Shown piece after piece: positions 1 to 9,686 of a stretch of 64,000 nt of DNA. Each line of letters opens with the position of its first letter. Within the stretch, counting starts at the first letter, position 1. The position numbers were made by a program, and so were the translations under genes. The stretch covers positions 3,070,576 through 3,134,575 of the forward strand of contig OX639991.1 of assembly GCA_951828585.1 (NCBI GenBank), given 5' to 3'. Below the pieces are notes generated by a model. The model ran no database searches, was not told where the DNA came from, and saw only the letters and a list, made by a program, of their open reading frames with translations. The DNA is from Longimicrobiales bacterium (lineage in GTDB: Bacteria > Gemmatimonadota > Gemmatimonadetes > Longimicrobiales > Gaopeijiaceae).

Positions 1-459
1 TTCAGCTCGATCGGGATCTTCACGGAGCTCTCGGACATCTTCCAGCAGGGAACCTGGCCCTACACGATCACCTATGGGGCGCTCATCATCTTCTTCGCGT
101 ATTTCTACACGGCCATCATCTTCAATCCGGTGGACCTGGCGGAGAATCTCAAGAAGCAGGGCGCCTTCATCCCGGGCGTGAAGCCCGGTGCGCGCACCGC
201 AGAGTACATCGACCGAATCCTCACCCGCGTAACCCTCCCGGGCTCCCTCTACCTGGCGATCATTGCGCTGCTGCCCTTCTGGATCCTGGACATCTTCAGC
301 ATCCAGACCTTCCTCTTCGGCGGCACCAGCCTCCTGATCGTGGTAGGGGTGGGACTCGACACCGTGCAGCAGGCCCAGCAGGACCTTCTCCTGCGCCGCT
401 ATGACGGCTTCATGAAGAAGGGGCGGGTTAAGATGCGCGGACGCGGGCGCTACATGTAG
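1..459 (+). CDS. secY: Protein translocase subunit SecY, C-terminal part
   Basis: The frame is open from base 1 to a TAG at 457-459, so only the last 152 residues are present. SecY is the pore-forming subunit of the SecYEG inner-membrane translocon. Visible are two late transmembrane segments (about residues 23-40 and 75-115 of the fragment), separated by the cytoplasmic loop that carries NPxDLAENLKKQG and IPGxKPG, both typical of the SecY C-terminal half. The tail is short and basic (GRVKMRGRGRYM). It is followed after one base by adk, the usual spc-operon order. Confidence in the family is high; the N-terminal part lies outside the window. Confidence 0.95.
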   Translation, partial: FSSIGIFTELSDIFQQGTWPYTITYGALIIFFAYFYTAIIFNPVDLAENLKKQGAFIPGVKPGARTAEYIDRILTRVTLPGSLYLAIIALLPFWILDIFSIQTFLFGGTSLLIVVGVGLDTVQQAQQDLLLRRYDGFMKKGRVKMRGRGRYM

Positions 460-460
460 G

Positions 461-1159
461 TTGCCGGTGAGTGGAGCGAATGGTGGGGGCGGGGTCGTCG
501 TCCTGCTCGGGTCTCCGGGGGTTGGCAAGGGCACGCAGGGCGTCCGGCTCGGCCGGGATCTCGGCTGGGCGCATGTCTCGACGGGAGACCTGTTGCGGGC
601 GGCGCTCACGGCGGGCACGCCGCTCGGACTCGAGGCCAGAAAGTACATGGACGTGGGCGAGCTGGTCCCCGACGACGTGATCGTCGACCTCGTGCGAGAG
701 CATCTCGCGGCGATGTCGGCGGACCGGGGGGTCGTTTTCGACGGGTTTCCGCGCACCGTTCCCCAAGCCGAAGCGCTGGATGACGTTCTGGCCGGAGCGG
801 GTCGCGAGGTCGACCGCGTCTGCCTGCTCGAAGCTCCCGAGGAAGTCCTGGTCAAGCGCATATCCGGGAGGCGTTCGTCGCCCGGCGGCCGGGTCTACAA
901 CATCTACTTCGATCCTCCGCGGAAGGATGGATTCTGCGACGAAACCGACGAACCACTCATACACCGCGCCGACGATCACCCCGATACCGTGCGCACGAGG
1001 CTCGCCGTGTACCAGGAAGCCACCGCCCCGCTCATCGGGTATTACGGCGCGAAGGAGCTTCTGGCCCGGGTGGACGGCGAGGGCGATATCGAACAGGTGT
1101 ACGCGTCGCTGCGCGCGGCGGTCGGGGAGCCCGCAACGCCCTCTCGCGCGAGCGGCTGA
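461..1159 (+). CDS. adk: Adenylate kinase
   Basis: Cytoplasmic enzyme that interconverts ATP + AMP and 2 ADP. The 232-residue product has the P-loop GSPGVGKGT at residues 17-25, the NMP-binding region with STGDLLRAA, the DGFPRT motif near residue 96 and a long LID segment (SGRRSSPGGRVYNIYFDPP onward) with RADD and DTVRTRL. The LID lacks the four-cysteine zinc site. The TTG at 461 directly abuts the secY stop; the GTG at 467 is an alternative start. The stop overlaps the map start (TGATG), so the two are probably translationally coupled. Confidence 0.95.
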   Translation: MPVSGANGGGGVVVLLGSPGVGKGTQGVRLGRDLGWAHVSTGDLLRAALTAGTPLGLEARKYMDVGELVPDDVIVDLVREHLAAMSADRGVVFDGFPRTVPQAEALDDVLAGAGREVDRVCLLEAPEEVLVKRISGRRSSPGGRVYNIYFDPPRKDGFCDETDEPLIHRADDHPDTVRTRLAVYQEATAPLIGYYGAKELLARVDGEGDIEQVYASLRAAVGEPATPSRASG

Positions 1160-2004
1160 TGGTCGGAAAACGGCGTCCCCTGATCCACCTCAAGTCCCCG
1201 GACGAGATCGATGCGATGGAACGGTGCGGCCGCATCGTCGCCGCCCTCTTCGCCGAAATCGAACCCCAGGTCCGCCCCGGGGTCTCGACGGGATCACTGG
1301 ATCGCTTCGTCGACGACTTTGTACGGTCCCATGACGGGGCCGTGCCGGCCTTCAAGGGCCTGTACGGATTCCCGGGGAGCGCCTGTATCAGCATCAACGA
1401 AGAGGTGGTGCACGGCATCCCCTCCTCGCGAAGGCTGCGCGCCGGCGATGTCGTGTCCATCGACGTGGGAGTGAAGCAGCGGGGGTGGTGTGCGGATTCG
1501 GCCTACACCTTCCCCGTGGGCGAGATCGGGGCGGAAGCGGCCAGCCTCATGGAGGTCACCTACCAGGCGCTGGCCGCGGCAGTGGCGGCGACCCGCCCGG
1601 ACCACCACGTCGGGGACATCGGCGCGGCGGTGGTCGAGACGGTGCGCCCGAGCGGCTACGCGATCATCCGCGATCTGGTGGGTCACGGGATCGGGCGGGC
1701 GATCCACGAAGAGCCCCAGGTCTCGAACATCGGCAGGGCGGGCTTCGGCGTTCCGCTCCAGGCGGGGATGGTCCTCGCGATCGAGCCCATGCTGGCGGTG
1801 GGCACCGACGAGATCCGGACGCTGAGCGACCGCTGGACGGTCACCAGCCTCGACGGGTCGCTGTCGGCTCACTTCGAGCACACCGTCGCCGTTACGGAAA
1901 CGGGGCCGCGGATCCTGACGGGCGGCGGCATCTGGGACGGCGCGGCGATGGTGGCGGGGCGACCCGATCCGGAAGGGACTGGGGCTACCGTCCCTCAACC
2001 GTAA
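1159..2004 (+). CDS. map: Type I methionine aminopeptidase
   Basis: Removes the initiator methionine from nascent proteins; a dinuclear metal hydrolase with the pita-bread fold. The 281 residues show the family's metal ligands: the Asp in [16 protein letters not shown] (two Asp), the His in [13 protein letters not shown] and the Glu residues in AIEPMLAVG and [10 protein letters not shown]. Length is slightly above the usual 250-265 because of a C-terminal tail rich in Gly and Pro. It follows adk with a one-base overlap. In many bacteria infA comes next; here only 82 bases separate it from rpmJ. Confidence 0.95.
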   Translation: MVGKRRPLIHLKSPDEIDAMERCGRIVAALFAEIEPQVRPGVSTGSLDRFVDDFVRSHDGAVPAFKGLYGFPGSACISINEEVVHGIPSSRRLRAGDVVSIDVGVKQRGWCADSAYTFPVGEIGAEAASLMEVTYQALAAAVAATRPDHHVGDIGAAVVETVRPSGYAIIRDLVGHGIGRAIHEEPQVSNIGRAGFGVPLQAGMVLAIEPMLAVGTDEIRTLSDRWTVTSLDGSLSAHFEHTVAVTETGPRILTGGGIWDGAAMVAGRPDPEGTGATVPQP

Positions 2005-2086
2005 GCGTTATCCTTTTAAGCTGTGCTCCGAAGGAAGGGGCTGGATCTTTTTCAGGCAACGACATGAACGAAAGGGGAGCTTCGGC

Positions 2087-2203
2087 GTGAAGGTGCGAAC
2101 CAGCGTCAAGCCGATGTGCGAGTATTGCCGCGTCGTCCGCCGCAAGGGCGTCGTGCGGATCATCTGCAGCCGGAACCCCCGGCACAAGCAGCGCCAGGGC
2201 TGA
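2087..2203 (+). CDS. rpmJ: Ribosomal protein bL36
   Basis: A 38-residue protein of the large ribosomal subunit that starts at GTG 2087, preceded by an AAAGGGGAGC ribosome binding site. The sequence begins [14 protein letters not shown] and contains the C+ zinc ligands Cys11, Cys14, Cys27 and His33. It lies seven bases before rpsM, the standard spc/alpha position. No infA gene is visible between map and rpmJ. Confidence 0.95.
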   Translation: MKVRTSVKPMCEYCRVVRRKGVVRIICSRNPRHKQRQG

Positions 2204-2210
2204 GGCGGCA

Positions 2211-2591
2211 ATGGCACGCATCGCGGGGATCGACCTCCCCAGGGCAAAACGGATCGAGGTGGCGCTCACCTACGTGTACGGCGTCGGCCGCACCTCGTCT
2301 AGGAAGATCCTCGAGGCGACCGGGATCAGCCCGGACCTCCGCACCCACGAACTGAGTGACGAAGACGCCAGCCGTCTGCGCCGCGAGATCGAACAGAACT
2401 ACAAGGTCGAGGGTGCCCTCCGTACCGAAGTGTCCATGAACATCAAGCGGCTCATGGACATCGGCTGTTACCGGGGTCTCCGGCACCGCCGGGGTCTCCC
2501 GGTGCGGGGTCAGCGGACCCACACGAATGCCCGTACCAAGAAGGGCCCGCGGCGGGCCATCGCGGGCAAGAAGAAAGCACCCAAGAAGTAG
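2211..2591 (+). CDS. rpsM: Ribosomal protein uS13
   Basis: Small-subunit head protein that contacts the P-site tRNA and bridges to the large subunit. The 126 residues begin [20 protein letters not shown], contain the helix-two-turn-helix region ([14 protein letters not shown]) and end in the basic Lys/Arg tail after [17 protein letters not shown], which reaches the decoding centre. Length and gene position are normal. Confidence 0.97.
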   Translation: MARIAGIDLPRAKRIEVALTYVYGVGRTSSRKILEATGISPDLRTHELSDEDASRLRREIEQNYKVEGALRTEVSMNIKRLMDIGCYRGLRHRRGLPVRGQRTHTNARTKKGPRRAIAGKKKAPKK

Positions 2592-2660
2592 CGCCCGGCG
2601 AACGGGACTTCTCGCAACGGATCCACGCAACGGGGACTTGTGCCCGAAGGAAGGTGGCGG

Positions 2661-3053
2661 TTGGCAACGCCCAGATCTGGCAGGACGAAAAAGACGAAGA
2701 AGGTGGTCGCGGCCGAGGGCGTCGCTCATATCAAGGCCACCTTCAATAATACGCTCATCACCATCGCCGACCAGGCCGGCAACGTCCTGGTCTGGGCTTC
2801 CGCCGGAACGGCGGGCTTCACGGGCTCCAAGAAGTCCACTCCCTTCGCCGCCACCATGGCCGCTGAACAGGCCGGACGCGATGCCGTGGCGATGGGTGTC
2901 CGCAAGGTTGTGGTCCGCGTGCAGGGTCCGGGGTCGGGTCGCGAATCCGCCATCCAGGCGCTCGCCGCGGCCGGGCTCACCATCGAGTCGATCCACGATG
3001 TGACCCCACTGCCGCACAACGGCTGCCGCCCACCCAAGAAACGCCGCGTCTGA
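2661..3053 (+). CDS. rpsK: Ribosomal protein uS11
   Basis: Small-subunit platform protein. I chose the TTG at 2661 because a strong GAAGGAAGG binding site sits just upstream (2646-2654) and it gives the usual short basic N-terminus ([13 protein letters not shown]). An upstream GTG at 2640 would include the binding site in the coding region. The product is 130 residues, with the conserved [29 protein letters not shown] and C-terminal [18 protein letters not shown] regions. Confidence 0.95.
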   Translation: MATPRSGRTKKTKKVVAAEGVAHIKATFNNTLITIADQAGNVLVWASAGTAGFTGSKKSTPFAATMAAEQAGRDAVAMGVRKVVVRVQGPGSGRESAIQALAAAGLTIESIHDVTPLPHNGCRPPKKRRV

Positions 3054-3071
3054 GGGAGCTGGAATCCGCTT

Positions 3072-3707
3072 ATGGCTCGATATACCGGTCCGGTTTGCAA
3101 GCGTTGCCGCAGGGAGGGACAGAAGCTCTTCCTGAAGGGCGCGAAGTGCTATACCGAGAAGTGTCCCGTCGAGAGACGGCAGTATCCGCCCGGACACCAC
3201 GGCCCGGCCTCCGTCCGCCGCCGCAAGCAGTCCGACTATGCCGTGCAGTTGCGGGAGAAGCAGAAGGTCAAGCGCGTCTACGGGCTGCACGAGAAGCAGT
3301 TCCGCAACCTCTTCAAGTACGCCGCCGGGCGCCCCGGCGTCACCGGCGAGAACCTCATCATCGCCCTGGAGAGCCGGCTGGACAACGTGTTCTTCCGCAT
3401 GGGTCTCGCGGTCAGCCGCCGCCAGGCACGCCAGCTGATACGGCACCGGCACGTCGAGGTGAATGGTTCGGTCGTCGATGTGCCGAGCTACCGATTGTCG
3501 GCAGGAGACGAAGTCGCTCTACGCGAAGGCTCGCGGGACCTGGAACTGGTCGAGGTCAGCCTCGGGGCGCGAACCCGGCCCCAGTTGCTCGACTGGCTCG
3601 CCCTCGACGAGGACAAGCGGGTGGGCAGGGTCATCAGGCAGCCTGTGCGGGGAGACATCCCGCTGGCTGCACAGGAACAGTTGATCGTCGAACTCTACTC
3701 CAAGTGA
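3072..3707 (+). CDS. rpsD: Ribosomal protein uS4 (zinc-binding form)
   Basis: Primary 16S rRNA-binding protein and assembly initiator. The 211-residue product keeps the zinc-coordinating cysteines Cys9, Cys12, Cys26 and Cys31 (the C+ type), then the S4 RNA-binding domain (LDNVFFRMGLAVSRRQARQL, HRHVEVNG). It lies between rpsK and rpoA, as in the alpha operon, where S4 is often the translational repressor; no regulatory pseudoknot was resolved by eye. Confidence 0.97.
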   Translation: MARYTGPVCKRCRREGQKLFLKGAKCYTEKCPVERRQYPPGHHGPASVRRRKQSDYAVQLREKQKVKRVYGLHEKQFRNLFKYAAGRPGVTGENLIIALESRLDNVFFRMGLAVSRRQARQLIRHRHVEVNGSVVDVPSYRLSAGDEVALREGSRDLELVEVSLGARTRPQLLDWLALDEDKRVGRVIRQPVRGDIPLAAQEQLIVELYSK

Positions 3708-3784
3708 TCCACTTGCGGAGACCGTTGGCACAGCCGGCCTCGCGGATCCCGAAGGAAGCAAACAAAAAAGGGGGAATACCGAGC

Positions 3785-4828
3785 GTGAATCTGGAGATTG
3801 ATCTTACCGGTCTCGTGCTTCCCGAACGTATCGAGATTGCCGAGGAGTCGGCAGACGGCCGCTCCGCAGATTTCGTCCTCGAACCGTTGGAGCGAGGGTA
3901 CGGCCACACCCTGGGCAACGCGGTGCGGCGTGTCCTCCTGTCGTCGCTTCAGGGGGCTGCCGTGCGGGCCTTCCGCATCGAGGGGGTGGTGCATGAGCAC
4001 CAGACCATTTCCTCCGTGGTCGAAGATGTCCACCAGGTGATTCAGAACCTGAAGTCTCTCGTGGTGTCTCTCGACGACGACATCGACGAAGCGGTTCTGG
4101 AAGTCCAGGTGAAGAAGAAGGGTCCGGTTACGGCGAGGAGGATCCGGGGCCCTGCGTCGGTGACGATCCACGACCCGAACCATCACCTGCTGACCCTCGC
4201 GGATGATCGCGAGGTGCATATCGAGCTCCATGTGAACAAGGGACGGGGCTTCATGCTGGCCGACCAGCAGCCGCTGCCGCCGGGCGCAACGGTGGACCTG
4301 GTGCGGATCGACGCGATCTACAACCCGGTCCTGCGCGCCAACTTCACCGTCGAGGAAACGAGGGTGGGACAGCGCACCGACTTCGACCGGCTCACGATCC
4401 GGGTCGAGACCGACGGGTCGGTTGCTCCCGCCAGCGCGGTCCGCTATGCCGCCGAACTCGTGCGCTGCCACCTGCGCTACATGCTCTATTTCGCCGAGGG
4501 CGGCCTTCCCGAGGCGCAGGTTCGCGAGCTGGCTCCGGTGCCCGAAGAGGCCTTGGCGCTCATGGAAAAACCGATCGACGACGTGACCGAAATCAGCGTG
4601 CGTTCCCGCAACGCGCTTCAGCTGAAGTCCATCCACACCCTGGGCGACCTCATCGTGAGGACCGAGGAGGACCTGCTCAGGATCAACAACTTCGGGAAGA
4701 AGTCGCTTGCGGAGCTCTACAACATCCTGGACGAGCACGGGCTCCGCTTCGGTATGAAGCTGGAGCAGGGCGAGGACGGACAGCTGTTCTACGTCAAGGA
4801 GGGGGCTTCCGCCGACGTGGAGCAATAG
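3785..4828 (+). CDS. rpoA: RNA polymerase alpha subunit
   Basis: 347-residue alpha subunit. The start is GTG 3785, preceded by an AAAAAAGGGGGA binding site; the frame is open far upstream but that part is not RpoA. The N-terminal assembly domain carries [21 protein letters not shown], the signature of alpha. The C-terminal domain has [19 protein letters not shown] and [15 protein letters not shown], which bind UP elements and activators. It is followed 26 bases later by rplQ. Confidence 0.97.
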   Translation: MNLEIDLTGLVLPERIEIAEESADGRSADFVLEPLERGYGHTLGNAVRRVLLSSLQGAAVRAFRIEGVVHEHQTISSVVEDVHQVIQNLKSLVVSLDDDIDEAVLEVQVKKKGPVTARRIRGPASVTIHDPNHHLLTLADDREVHIELHVNKGRGFMLADQQPLPPGATVDLVRIDAIYNPVLRANFTVEETRVGQRTDFDRLTIRVETDGSVAPASAVRYAAELVRCHLRYMLYFAEGGLPEAQVRELAPVPEEALALMEKPIDDVTEISVRSRNALQLKSIHTLGDLIVRTEEDLLRINNFGKKSLAELYNILDEHGLRFGMKLEQGEDGQLFYVKEGASADVEQ

Positions 4829-4854
4829 GCGGAGAAACCGAGGAAACGAGAACC

Positions 4855-5205
4855 ATGCGTCACCGCAAGAAGGGGAGAAACCTCTCGCGCTCTCCGAGTC
4901 ACCGGAGGGCTCTGCTCAGGAATATGGCCACGTCGCTCTTCCGTCACGAGCGGATCACCACGACGACGGCTCGGGCCAAGGAGCTGAGACCGTACGCCGA
5001 ACGCCTGATCACGCTGGCCAGGCGCGGGGATCTGCACGCCCGCCGCCTAGCCGCGCGGCGCATCGCGGACCGGGAAATCCTGGGCAAGCTGTTCGACGAC
5101 ATCGGACCCCGGTACGCGGAACGCCCGGGGGGATATACGCGCATCCTGAAGCTTGGCAACCGACAGGGCGACGCTGCCGACATGGCGCTCATCGAGTTGG
5201 TGTGA
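4855..5205 (+). CDS. rplQ: Ribosomal protein bL17
   Basis: Large-subunit protein near the exit tunnel and the last gene of the alpha operon. The 116 residues begin [20 protein letters not shown] and show the family core [24 protein letters not shown] and the C-terminal [26 protein letters not shown]. Normal length. No obvious terminator lies in the 73 bases before the next gene. Confidence 0.97.
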   Translation: MRHRKKGRNLSRSPSHRRALLRNMATSLFRHERITTTTARAKELRPYAERLITLARRGDLHARRLAARRIADREILGKLFDDIGPRYAERPGGYTRILKLGNRQGDAADMALIELV

Positions 5206-5278
5206 TAGAATCCGGCTCTGTGAGCGAGGCTGTGCGGGCCTCGGAGCGCAAACTCGACAAGGACAGGGGTAAGGCAGA

Positions 5279-5842
5279 ATGGCAACGTTGAAGTCTCGGG
5301 CGGGGGCCGCCAAACTCGGTGCACCGCTGATGGCATTGAGCTTCCTGATGGTCGCGGGCTTCGTGTACTGGCTTTCCGTGACGGCCGAGCCTACGGAGGT
5401 CGTGGTGGAGGCACCCGACGCCGTGTTGGAGAACGTAGTCTCCTTCGACGCGTTCTCGGCGGGTCCCGCCGGATACCTGGGAGAGATGGTCAGTCTGGAG
5501 GACGTCTTCGTCGAAGCCCTCCTCGGCTATCACTCGTTCTGGACGAACCTGACGGACGCCAACGGAACGGCCTATCTCCTGCATCTATCCGACTCCCTGG
5601 TTGCCGATTCCCTGGTTTCCGTCTCCACCGGTATGGTCGTCACCGTTACCGGAGCCGTCACCGCGATGAACGATTCGATTCTGGACGCGTGGGACGGTGC
5701 GGGCGCGTTCCGGGTCGAGGTGGACAGGACTCTGGCCGAATTCGCCGAGAACTTCATCGAAGTCACCTTGATCGAAATGCCGGAGCCCTCCGAGCCCGGC
5801 GAGGCCGATGAATCCGGCTCCGACGAGGGCAACGGAGGCTAG
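5279..5842 (+). CDS. Membrane-anchored hypothetical protein, possible OB-fold
   Basis: 187 residues, family not recognised. Residues 15-33 form one hydrophobic segment (LMALSFLMVAGFVYWLSV) after a basic N-terminus, so the bulk is probably outside the cytoplasm. The soluble part is acidic. It contains alternating strands around YLGEMVSLEDVFV, DANGTAYLLHL and TGMVVTVTGAV, a pattern that could form a small OB-type barrel; this is inference only. The C-terminus is low-complexity Glu/Pro/Gly/Ser. It is preceded by a GACAAGGACAGGGG binding-site-like stretch and follows the alpha operon on the same strand. Confidence 0.6.
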   Translation: MATLKSRAGAAKLGAPLMALSFLMVAGFVYWLSVTAEPTEVVVEAPDAVLENVVSFDAFSAGPAGYLGEMVSLEDVFVEALLGYHSFWTNLTDANGTAYLLHLSDSLVADSLVSVSTGMVVTVTGAVTAMNDSILDAWDGAGAFRVEVDRTLAEFAENFIEVTLIEMPEPSEPGEADESGSDEGNGG

Positions 5843-5878
5843 CGGCCCGTGGCGGGAATCACAGCTGCCTCCAACAGC

Positions 5879-5911
5879 CCGTGGACAGAATCTCCCCGGC
5901 ATTGTCCACGG
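5879..5911 (+). terminator. Possible terminator hairpin
   Basis: A 9-bp perfect inverted repeat, CCGTGGACA and TGTCCACGG, with a 15-base loop, follows the hypothetical gene by 37 bases. There is no T run, so it is not a classical intrinsic terminator. The left arm and loop also match part of a dispersed repeat seen near 15.5 kb and 43.0 kb. Confidence 0.35.
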
Positions 5912-6066
5912 ACTGCCAAGCCGTCAGTCTGACCCGACACCCGCGTCCTGCAAGGGACGGTGCGCTGCCCCCGCCGCGCGCGGGGCAGAAGGCAGACCGG
6001 GTTTTCCCTGGATGTTCACCCCGTGCACCCCGGCCAGCGCCGTGAAGATCCCGTGGATGTAACGAC

Positions 6067-7395
6067 GTGAGGGAGTCGCGACTGTCCAGGATCCGTTCCG
6101 GGGACGCCACGCTCGGCGTGATCGGGCTGGGCTACGTCGGGTTGCCGCTCGCTGTCGAGGCCGCCCGGAACGGAATCCGCGTACTCGGCTTCGACGTGGA
6201 CTCCCGGGTGGTGGACGGCGTCAACGGAGGCCGCAGCCACATCCAGGATCTGCCCGGCGACACGGTGGCCGACCTCGTAAGGAGGACCCTCCTGGCGGCC
6301 ACTACCGACATGTCGCGCCTGGAGGAAAGCGACGTGGTCGCGATCTGCGTGCCCACACCGCTCTCCAAGACCCGCGATCCGGACATCTCCCACGTCCTGG
6401 CCGCCGCGGAGGCGGTGGGTGCCGCTCTCGCCAAGGGGCAGCTCGTGGTGCTGGAGTCGACGACCTACCCGGGCACGACGCGCGAGGTGGTGCTCCCGAT
6501 TCTGGCTCGGAGTGGTCTGGAGGTCGGAAAGGACTTCTTTCTCTGCTTTTCGCCGGAGCGCGTGGATCCCGGCAACGAAGTCTGGAAGACGGGGAACACG
6601 CCGAAGATCATCGGGGGTGTGACACCCGAATGCACGGAAGCCGGGACCGCCTTCTACTCGCGTTTCGTGGACCGCATGGTCCCCGTCTCTTCGGCGGAGG
6701 CCGCGGAGCTGACGAAGATCCTCGAGAACGCCTTCCGTGCGGTCAACATCGGCCTGGCCAACGAAATGGCCCTGATCGCCGACCGGCTCGGACTGAACAT
6801 CTGGGAAGTGATCGCGGCGGCGTCCACCAAGCCTTTCGGCTTCATGAAGTTCACGCCGGGTCCGGGGCTCGGCGGGCACTGCCTTCCCGTGGATCCCCAC
6901 TACCTGTCCTGGAAGATGCGGAAGATGGACTACCGCACCCGCCTTATCGATATGGCCTCGGAGATCAACGCCGAGATGCCGACTTTCGTGGCGGGCAAGG
7001 TCAGGGAGGCGCTCAACGGGGTGGGTAAGCCGGTCAAGGGATCGAGGATCGTGCTCCTCGGCGTGGCCTACAAGAAGGATGTGGGAGACGTGCGGGAATC
7101 TCCCGCGATGGACATCCTGGACCACCTGGAGCGTGACGGTGCCGAGGTGCTGTACCACGATCCCTATGTGCCCGCCTGGGGTACAAGGGATGGCCGCACG
7201 CTCACATCCGCTCCACTCACCGACGAGCTGTTTAAGGGGATCGACGCGGCGGTGATCGTCACCGACCACAGCTGCTTCGATGTGGCCCGGATCCTGTGCC
7301 TCTCGCCAGTGGTGGTCGACGCGCGCAACGCGACGGCATCGATGCCGGCTGCCGACCGCGCCGCCCGCCCGCAGCGATGGATCGTGAAGGGGTGA
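6067..7395 (+). CDS. Nucleotide-sugar 6-dehydrogenase (UDP-HexNAc type)
   Basis: 442-residue NAD-dependent enzyme of the UDP-glucose/GDP-mannose dehydrogenase family, closest in motif style to the WbpA/WecC branch that oxidises UDP-N-acetylhexosamines to uronic acids. The Rossmann motif VIGLGYVGLPLAVEA is at residues 18-32. The catalytic cysteine lies in PGLGGHCLPVDP near residue 278. VAYKKDVGDVRESP marks the C-terminal domain. The start is GTG 6067. Two more UDP-sugar genes follow within 11 bases, so all three likely feed surface polysaccharide synthesis. The exact substrate cannot be fixed by eye. Confidence 0.85.
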   Translation: MRESRLSRIRSGDATLGVIGLGYVGLPLAVEAARNGIRVLGFDVDSRVVDGVNGGRSHIQDLPGDTVADLVRRTLLAATTDMSRLEESDVVAICVPTPLSKTRDPDISHVLAAAEAVGAALAKGQLVVLESTTYPGTTREVVLPILARSGLEVGKDFFLCFSPERVDPGNEVWKTGNTPKIIGGVTPECTEAGTAFYSRFVDRMVPVSSAEAAELTKILENAFRAVNIGLANEMALIADRLGLNIWEVIAAASTKPFGFMKFTPGPGLGGHCLPVDPHYLSWKMRKMDYRTRLIDMASEINAEMPTFVAGKVREALNGVGKPVKGSRIVLLGVAYKKDVGDVRESPAMDILDHLERDGAEVLYHDPYVPAWGTRDGRTLTSAPLTDELFKGIDAAVIVTDHSCFDVARILCLSPVVVDARNATASMPAADRAARPQRWIVKG

Positions 7396-7405
7396 CCACG
7401 CGCCG

Positions 7406-8728
7406 ATGAAGATCACTGTACTCGGGAGCGGCTACGTGGGGCTCACGACCGGGGCCTGTCTGGCGGAGACGGGCAACGACGTGGTCTGCGTGGACATTCT
7501 GGAAGAGCGGGTCGAGGCCCTCAAACGGGGCGAAATCCCGATCTTCGAGCCTGGGCTGGACGCGCTCGTGTCGCGGAATCTCGCCGAGGGGCGGCTGAGC
7601 TTCACGAGCGGCGTGGCGCGGGCCGTGCGCGCGTCCCGCATTGTCTTCATCGCGGTGGGGACTCCGCCGGACGACGACGGATCCGCCGACCTGCAGTATG
7701 TGCTGGCCGCGGCGCGCGACATCGGGCGCGCCATGGACAGCGAGCGCATCGTGATCACGAAGAGCACGGTGCCCGTGGGGACCGCGCGGCGGGTACGCGC
7801 GGCGATCGAGGCCGAGACGGATCACCCGGTGCACGTCTGCTCCAATCCCGAGTTCCTCAGGGAGGGCGCCGCGGTCACCGACTTCCAGAGGCCCGACCGC
7901 GTCGTGCTGGGCGTCGACGACCCGAGGCCGGCCCGAGTATTGCGGGACCTCTATGCGCCCTTCGTCCGAACCGGGAACGAGATTCAGGTGATGGACGTCG
8001 CCTCCGCCGAGATCACCAAGTACGCCGCGAACGCCATGCTCGCCACGCGCATCAGCTTCATGAACGCGATCGGGCGGCTGTGCGAACGGACGGGCGCCGA
8101 CGTGGACCAGGTGCGCCGCGGCATCGGATCGGACCGGCGCATCGGCCCGACGTACCTGTTTCCCGGTGTCGGGTACGGGGGTTCGTGCTTCCCCAAGGAC
8201 GTCAAGGCCCTGGCCTCGACCCTGAGGGACCTGGAACTGGACGCGTCCATCCTGGATGCCGTGGAGCAGGTCAACGAGCGTCAGAAACGGTTCCTGGTGA
8301 AGTTGGCGGTTGAGCGGTTCGGCGAGGACCTGCGGGGGCGGACCTTCGCCGTGTGGGGCCTGGCCTTCAAACCGAACACGGACGACATGCGCGAGGCGCC
8401 CAGCCTGGTCACGATTCACTCCCTGCTCGAGCGGGGCGCCAGGGTCGTCGCGCACGATCCGGCGGCAACCGGCGAGGCCCGGCGCATTCTCGGCGACACC
8501 ATCGAGTACCGCGCGCACAACTACGATGCCCTCGAAGGCGCCGATGCCCTCTTCATCCATACGGAATGGCACCCGTACCGCCACCCCGACTTCGCCCGGA
8601 TGCGTACGCTGCTCGCACAGGCGGTGATCCTGGACGGCCGCAACCTCTATTCGCCCCGGGCCATGCGCGCGCACGGGTTCGAGTATTATTCGGTCGGCCG
8701 CCGTCCGGTGACCCCGGAAGCCGCGTAG
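7406..8728 (+). CDS. ugd: UDP-glucose 6-dehydrogenase
   Basis: Oxidises UDP-glucose to UDP-glucuronate with two NAD+. The 440 residues begin with the Rossmann motif GSGYVGLTTGACLA. They contain the STVPVGT and NPEFLREG motifs and the active-site cysteine in VGYGGSCFPKDVKAL. WGLAFKPNTDDMREAPS is typical of the NAD-binding C-terminal domain. It lies ten bases after the related dehydrogenase and six bases before the decarboxylase that would use its product. Confidence 0.92.
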   Translation: MKITVLGSGYVGLTTGACLAETGNDVVCVDILEERVEALKRGEIPIFEPGLDALVSRNLAEGRLSFTSGVARAVRASRIVFIAVGTPPDDDGSADLQYVLAAARDIGRAMDSERIVITKSTVPVGTARRVRAAIEAETDHPVHVCSNPEFLREGAAVTDFQRPDRVVLGVDDPRPARVLRDLYAPFVRTGNEIQVMDVASAEITKYAANAMLATRISFMNAIGRLCERTGADVDQVRRGIGSDRRIGPTYLFPGVGYGGSCFPKDVKALASTLRDLELDASILDAVEQVNERQKRFLVKLAVERFGEDLRGRTFAVWGLAFKPNTDDMREAPSLVTIHSLLERGARVVAHDPAATGEARRILGDTIEYRAHNYDALEGADALFIHTEWHPYRHPDFARMRTLLAQAVILDGRNLYSPRAMRAHGFEYYSVGRRPVTPEAA

Positions 8729-8734
8729 AGCCCC

Positions 8735-9679
8735 ATGCGCATTTTTGTTACCGGTGCGGCGGGCTTTCTCGGCTCCCACCTCGTGGACCGCCTTCTGGCT
8801 GACGGATGCGAGGTGGTCGGGGTCGACAACTTCGTCACCGGTTCCCGGAACAACCTGGAGCATCTCGAGCGGGAGCCCCGCTTCGACCTGATCGAGCACG
8901 ACATCTCCAGGCCGTTGTTCGTGGAGCCGAAGGTGGACGGTGTCCTCCACTTTGCGTCTCCCGCCAGTCCCGTCGACTACACCGCGCTTCCGATCCAGAC
9001 GCTCAAGGCGGGAGGACTCGGGACGCATAACGCCCTGGGCATCGCGCTTCGGTACCGGGCCCGCTTCCTGCTCGCCTCGACCTCCGAGGTCTACGGGGAC
9101 CCCAAGGTCCACCCACAGACGGAGGACTACTGGGGAAATGTAAACCCCGTGGGGCCCAGAGGTGTATATGACGAAGCGAAGCGGTACGCCGAGGCGATGA
9201 CCATGGCCTACCACAGGGCACACTCACTGGACACCCGCATTGTCAGAATCTTCAACACCTACGGAGCCCGCATGCGACCGTCGGACGGACGCGTCGTCTC
9301 GAACTTCATCGTGCAGGGGCTGCGCGGCGAGGCCATGACGATCTACGGAACCGGCGAGCAGACCCGATCCTTCTGCCATGTGGACGACCAGGTCGAAGGC
9401 ATCGTCCGGCTCTTCCACTCGGGGCGCGTCGAGCCGACCAACATTGGCAACCCCGACGAATTCACGATCCTCGACCTGGCCATCATTGTCGGGCAGGAGA
9501 CGGGCAGCCGAACCGCTCCGGTCTTCACTGCGCTGCCCCCCGACGACCCCGCCGTGCGCTGCCCGGACATCTCCGCCGCGCGCCGGGAACTCGGGTGGAG
9601 GCCAACCATCGGGTTGCGCGAGGGCGTCAGAAAGACGATCCCTTATTTCAGGGGGATGGTCGACAGGCATGAAGACTGA
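8735..9679 (+). CDS. uxs: UDP-glucuronate decarboxylase (UDP-xylose synthase)
   Basis: Short-chain dehydrogenase-type enzyme that converts UDP-glucuronate to UDP-xylose. The 314 residues start [20 protein letters not shown] (NAD-binding GxxGxxG). They show the catalytic STSEVYGDP and the YxxxK pair in YDEAKRYAE, and the UXS-type segments [11 protein letters not shown] and [21 protein letters not shown]. It is directly downstream of ugd, giving the UDP-Glc to UDP-GlcA to UDP-Xyl route. Family confidence is high. Confidence 0.92.
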   Translation: MRIFVTGAAGFLGSHLVDRLLADGCEVVGVDNFVTGSRNNLEHLEREPRFDLIEHDISRPLFVEPKVDGVLHFASPASPVDYTALPIQTLKAGGLGTHNALGIALRYRARFLLASTSEVYGDPKVHPQTEDYWGNVNPVGPRGVYDEAKRYAEAMTMAYHRAHSLDTRIVRIFNTYGARMRPSDGRVVSNFIVQGLRGEAMTIYGTGEQTRSFCHVDDQVEGIVRLFHSGRVEPTNIGNPDEFTILDLAIIVGQETGSRTAPVFTALPPDDPAVRCPDISAARRELGWRPTIGLREGVRKTIPYFRGMVDRHED

Positions 9680-9686
9680 GCGGGGA

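Noticed and set aside
3095-3784. Long N-terminal extension of rpoA in the same open frame
   Set aside because: It is the shadow of rpsD in another frame; the GTG at 3785 with a strong binding site gives a normal RpoA.
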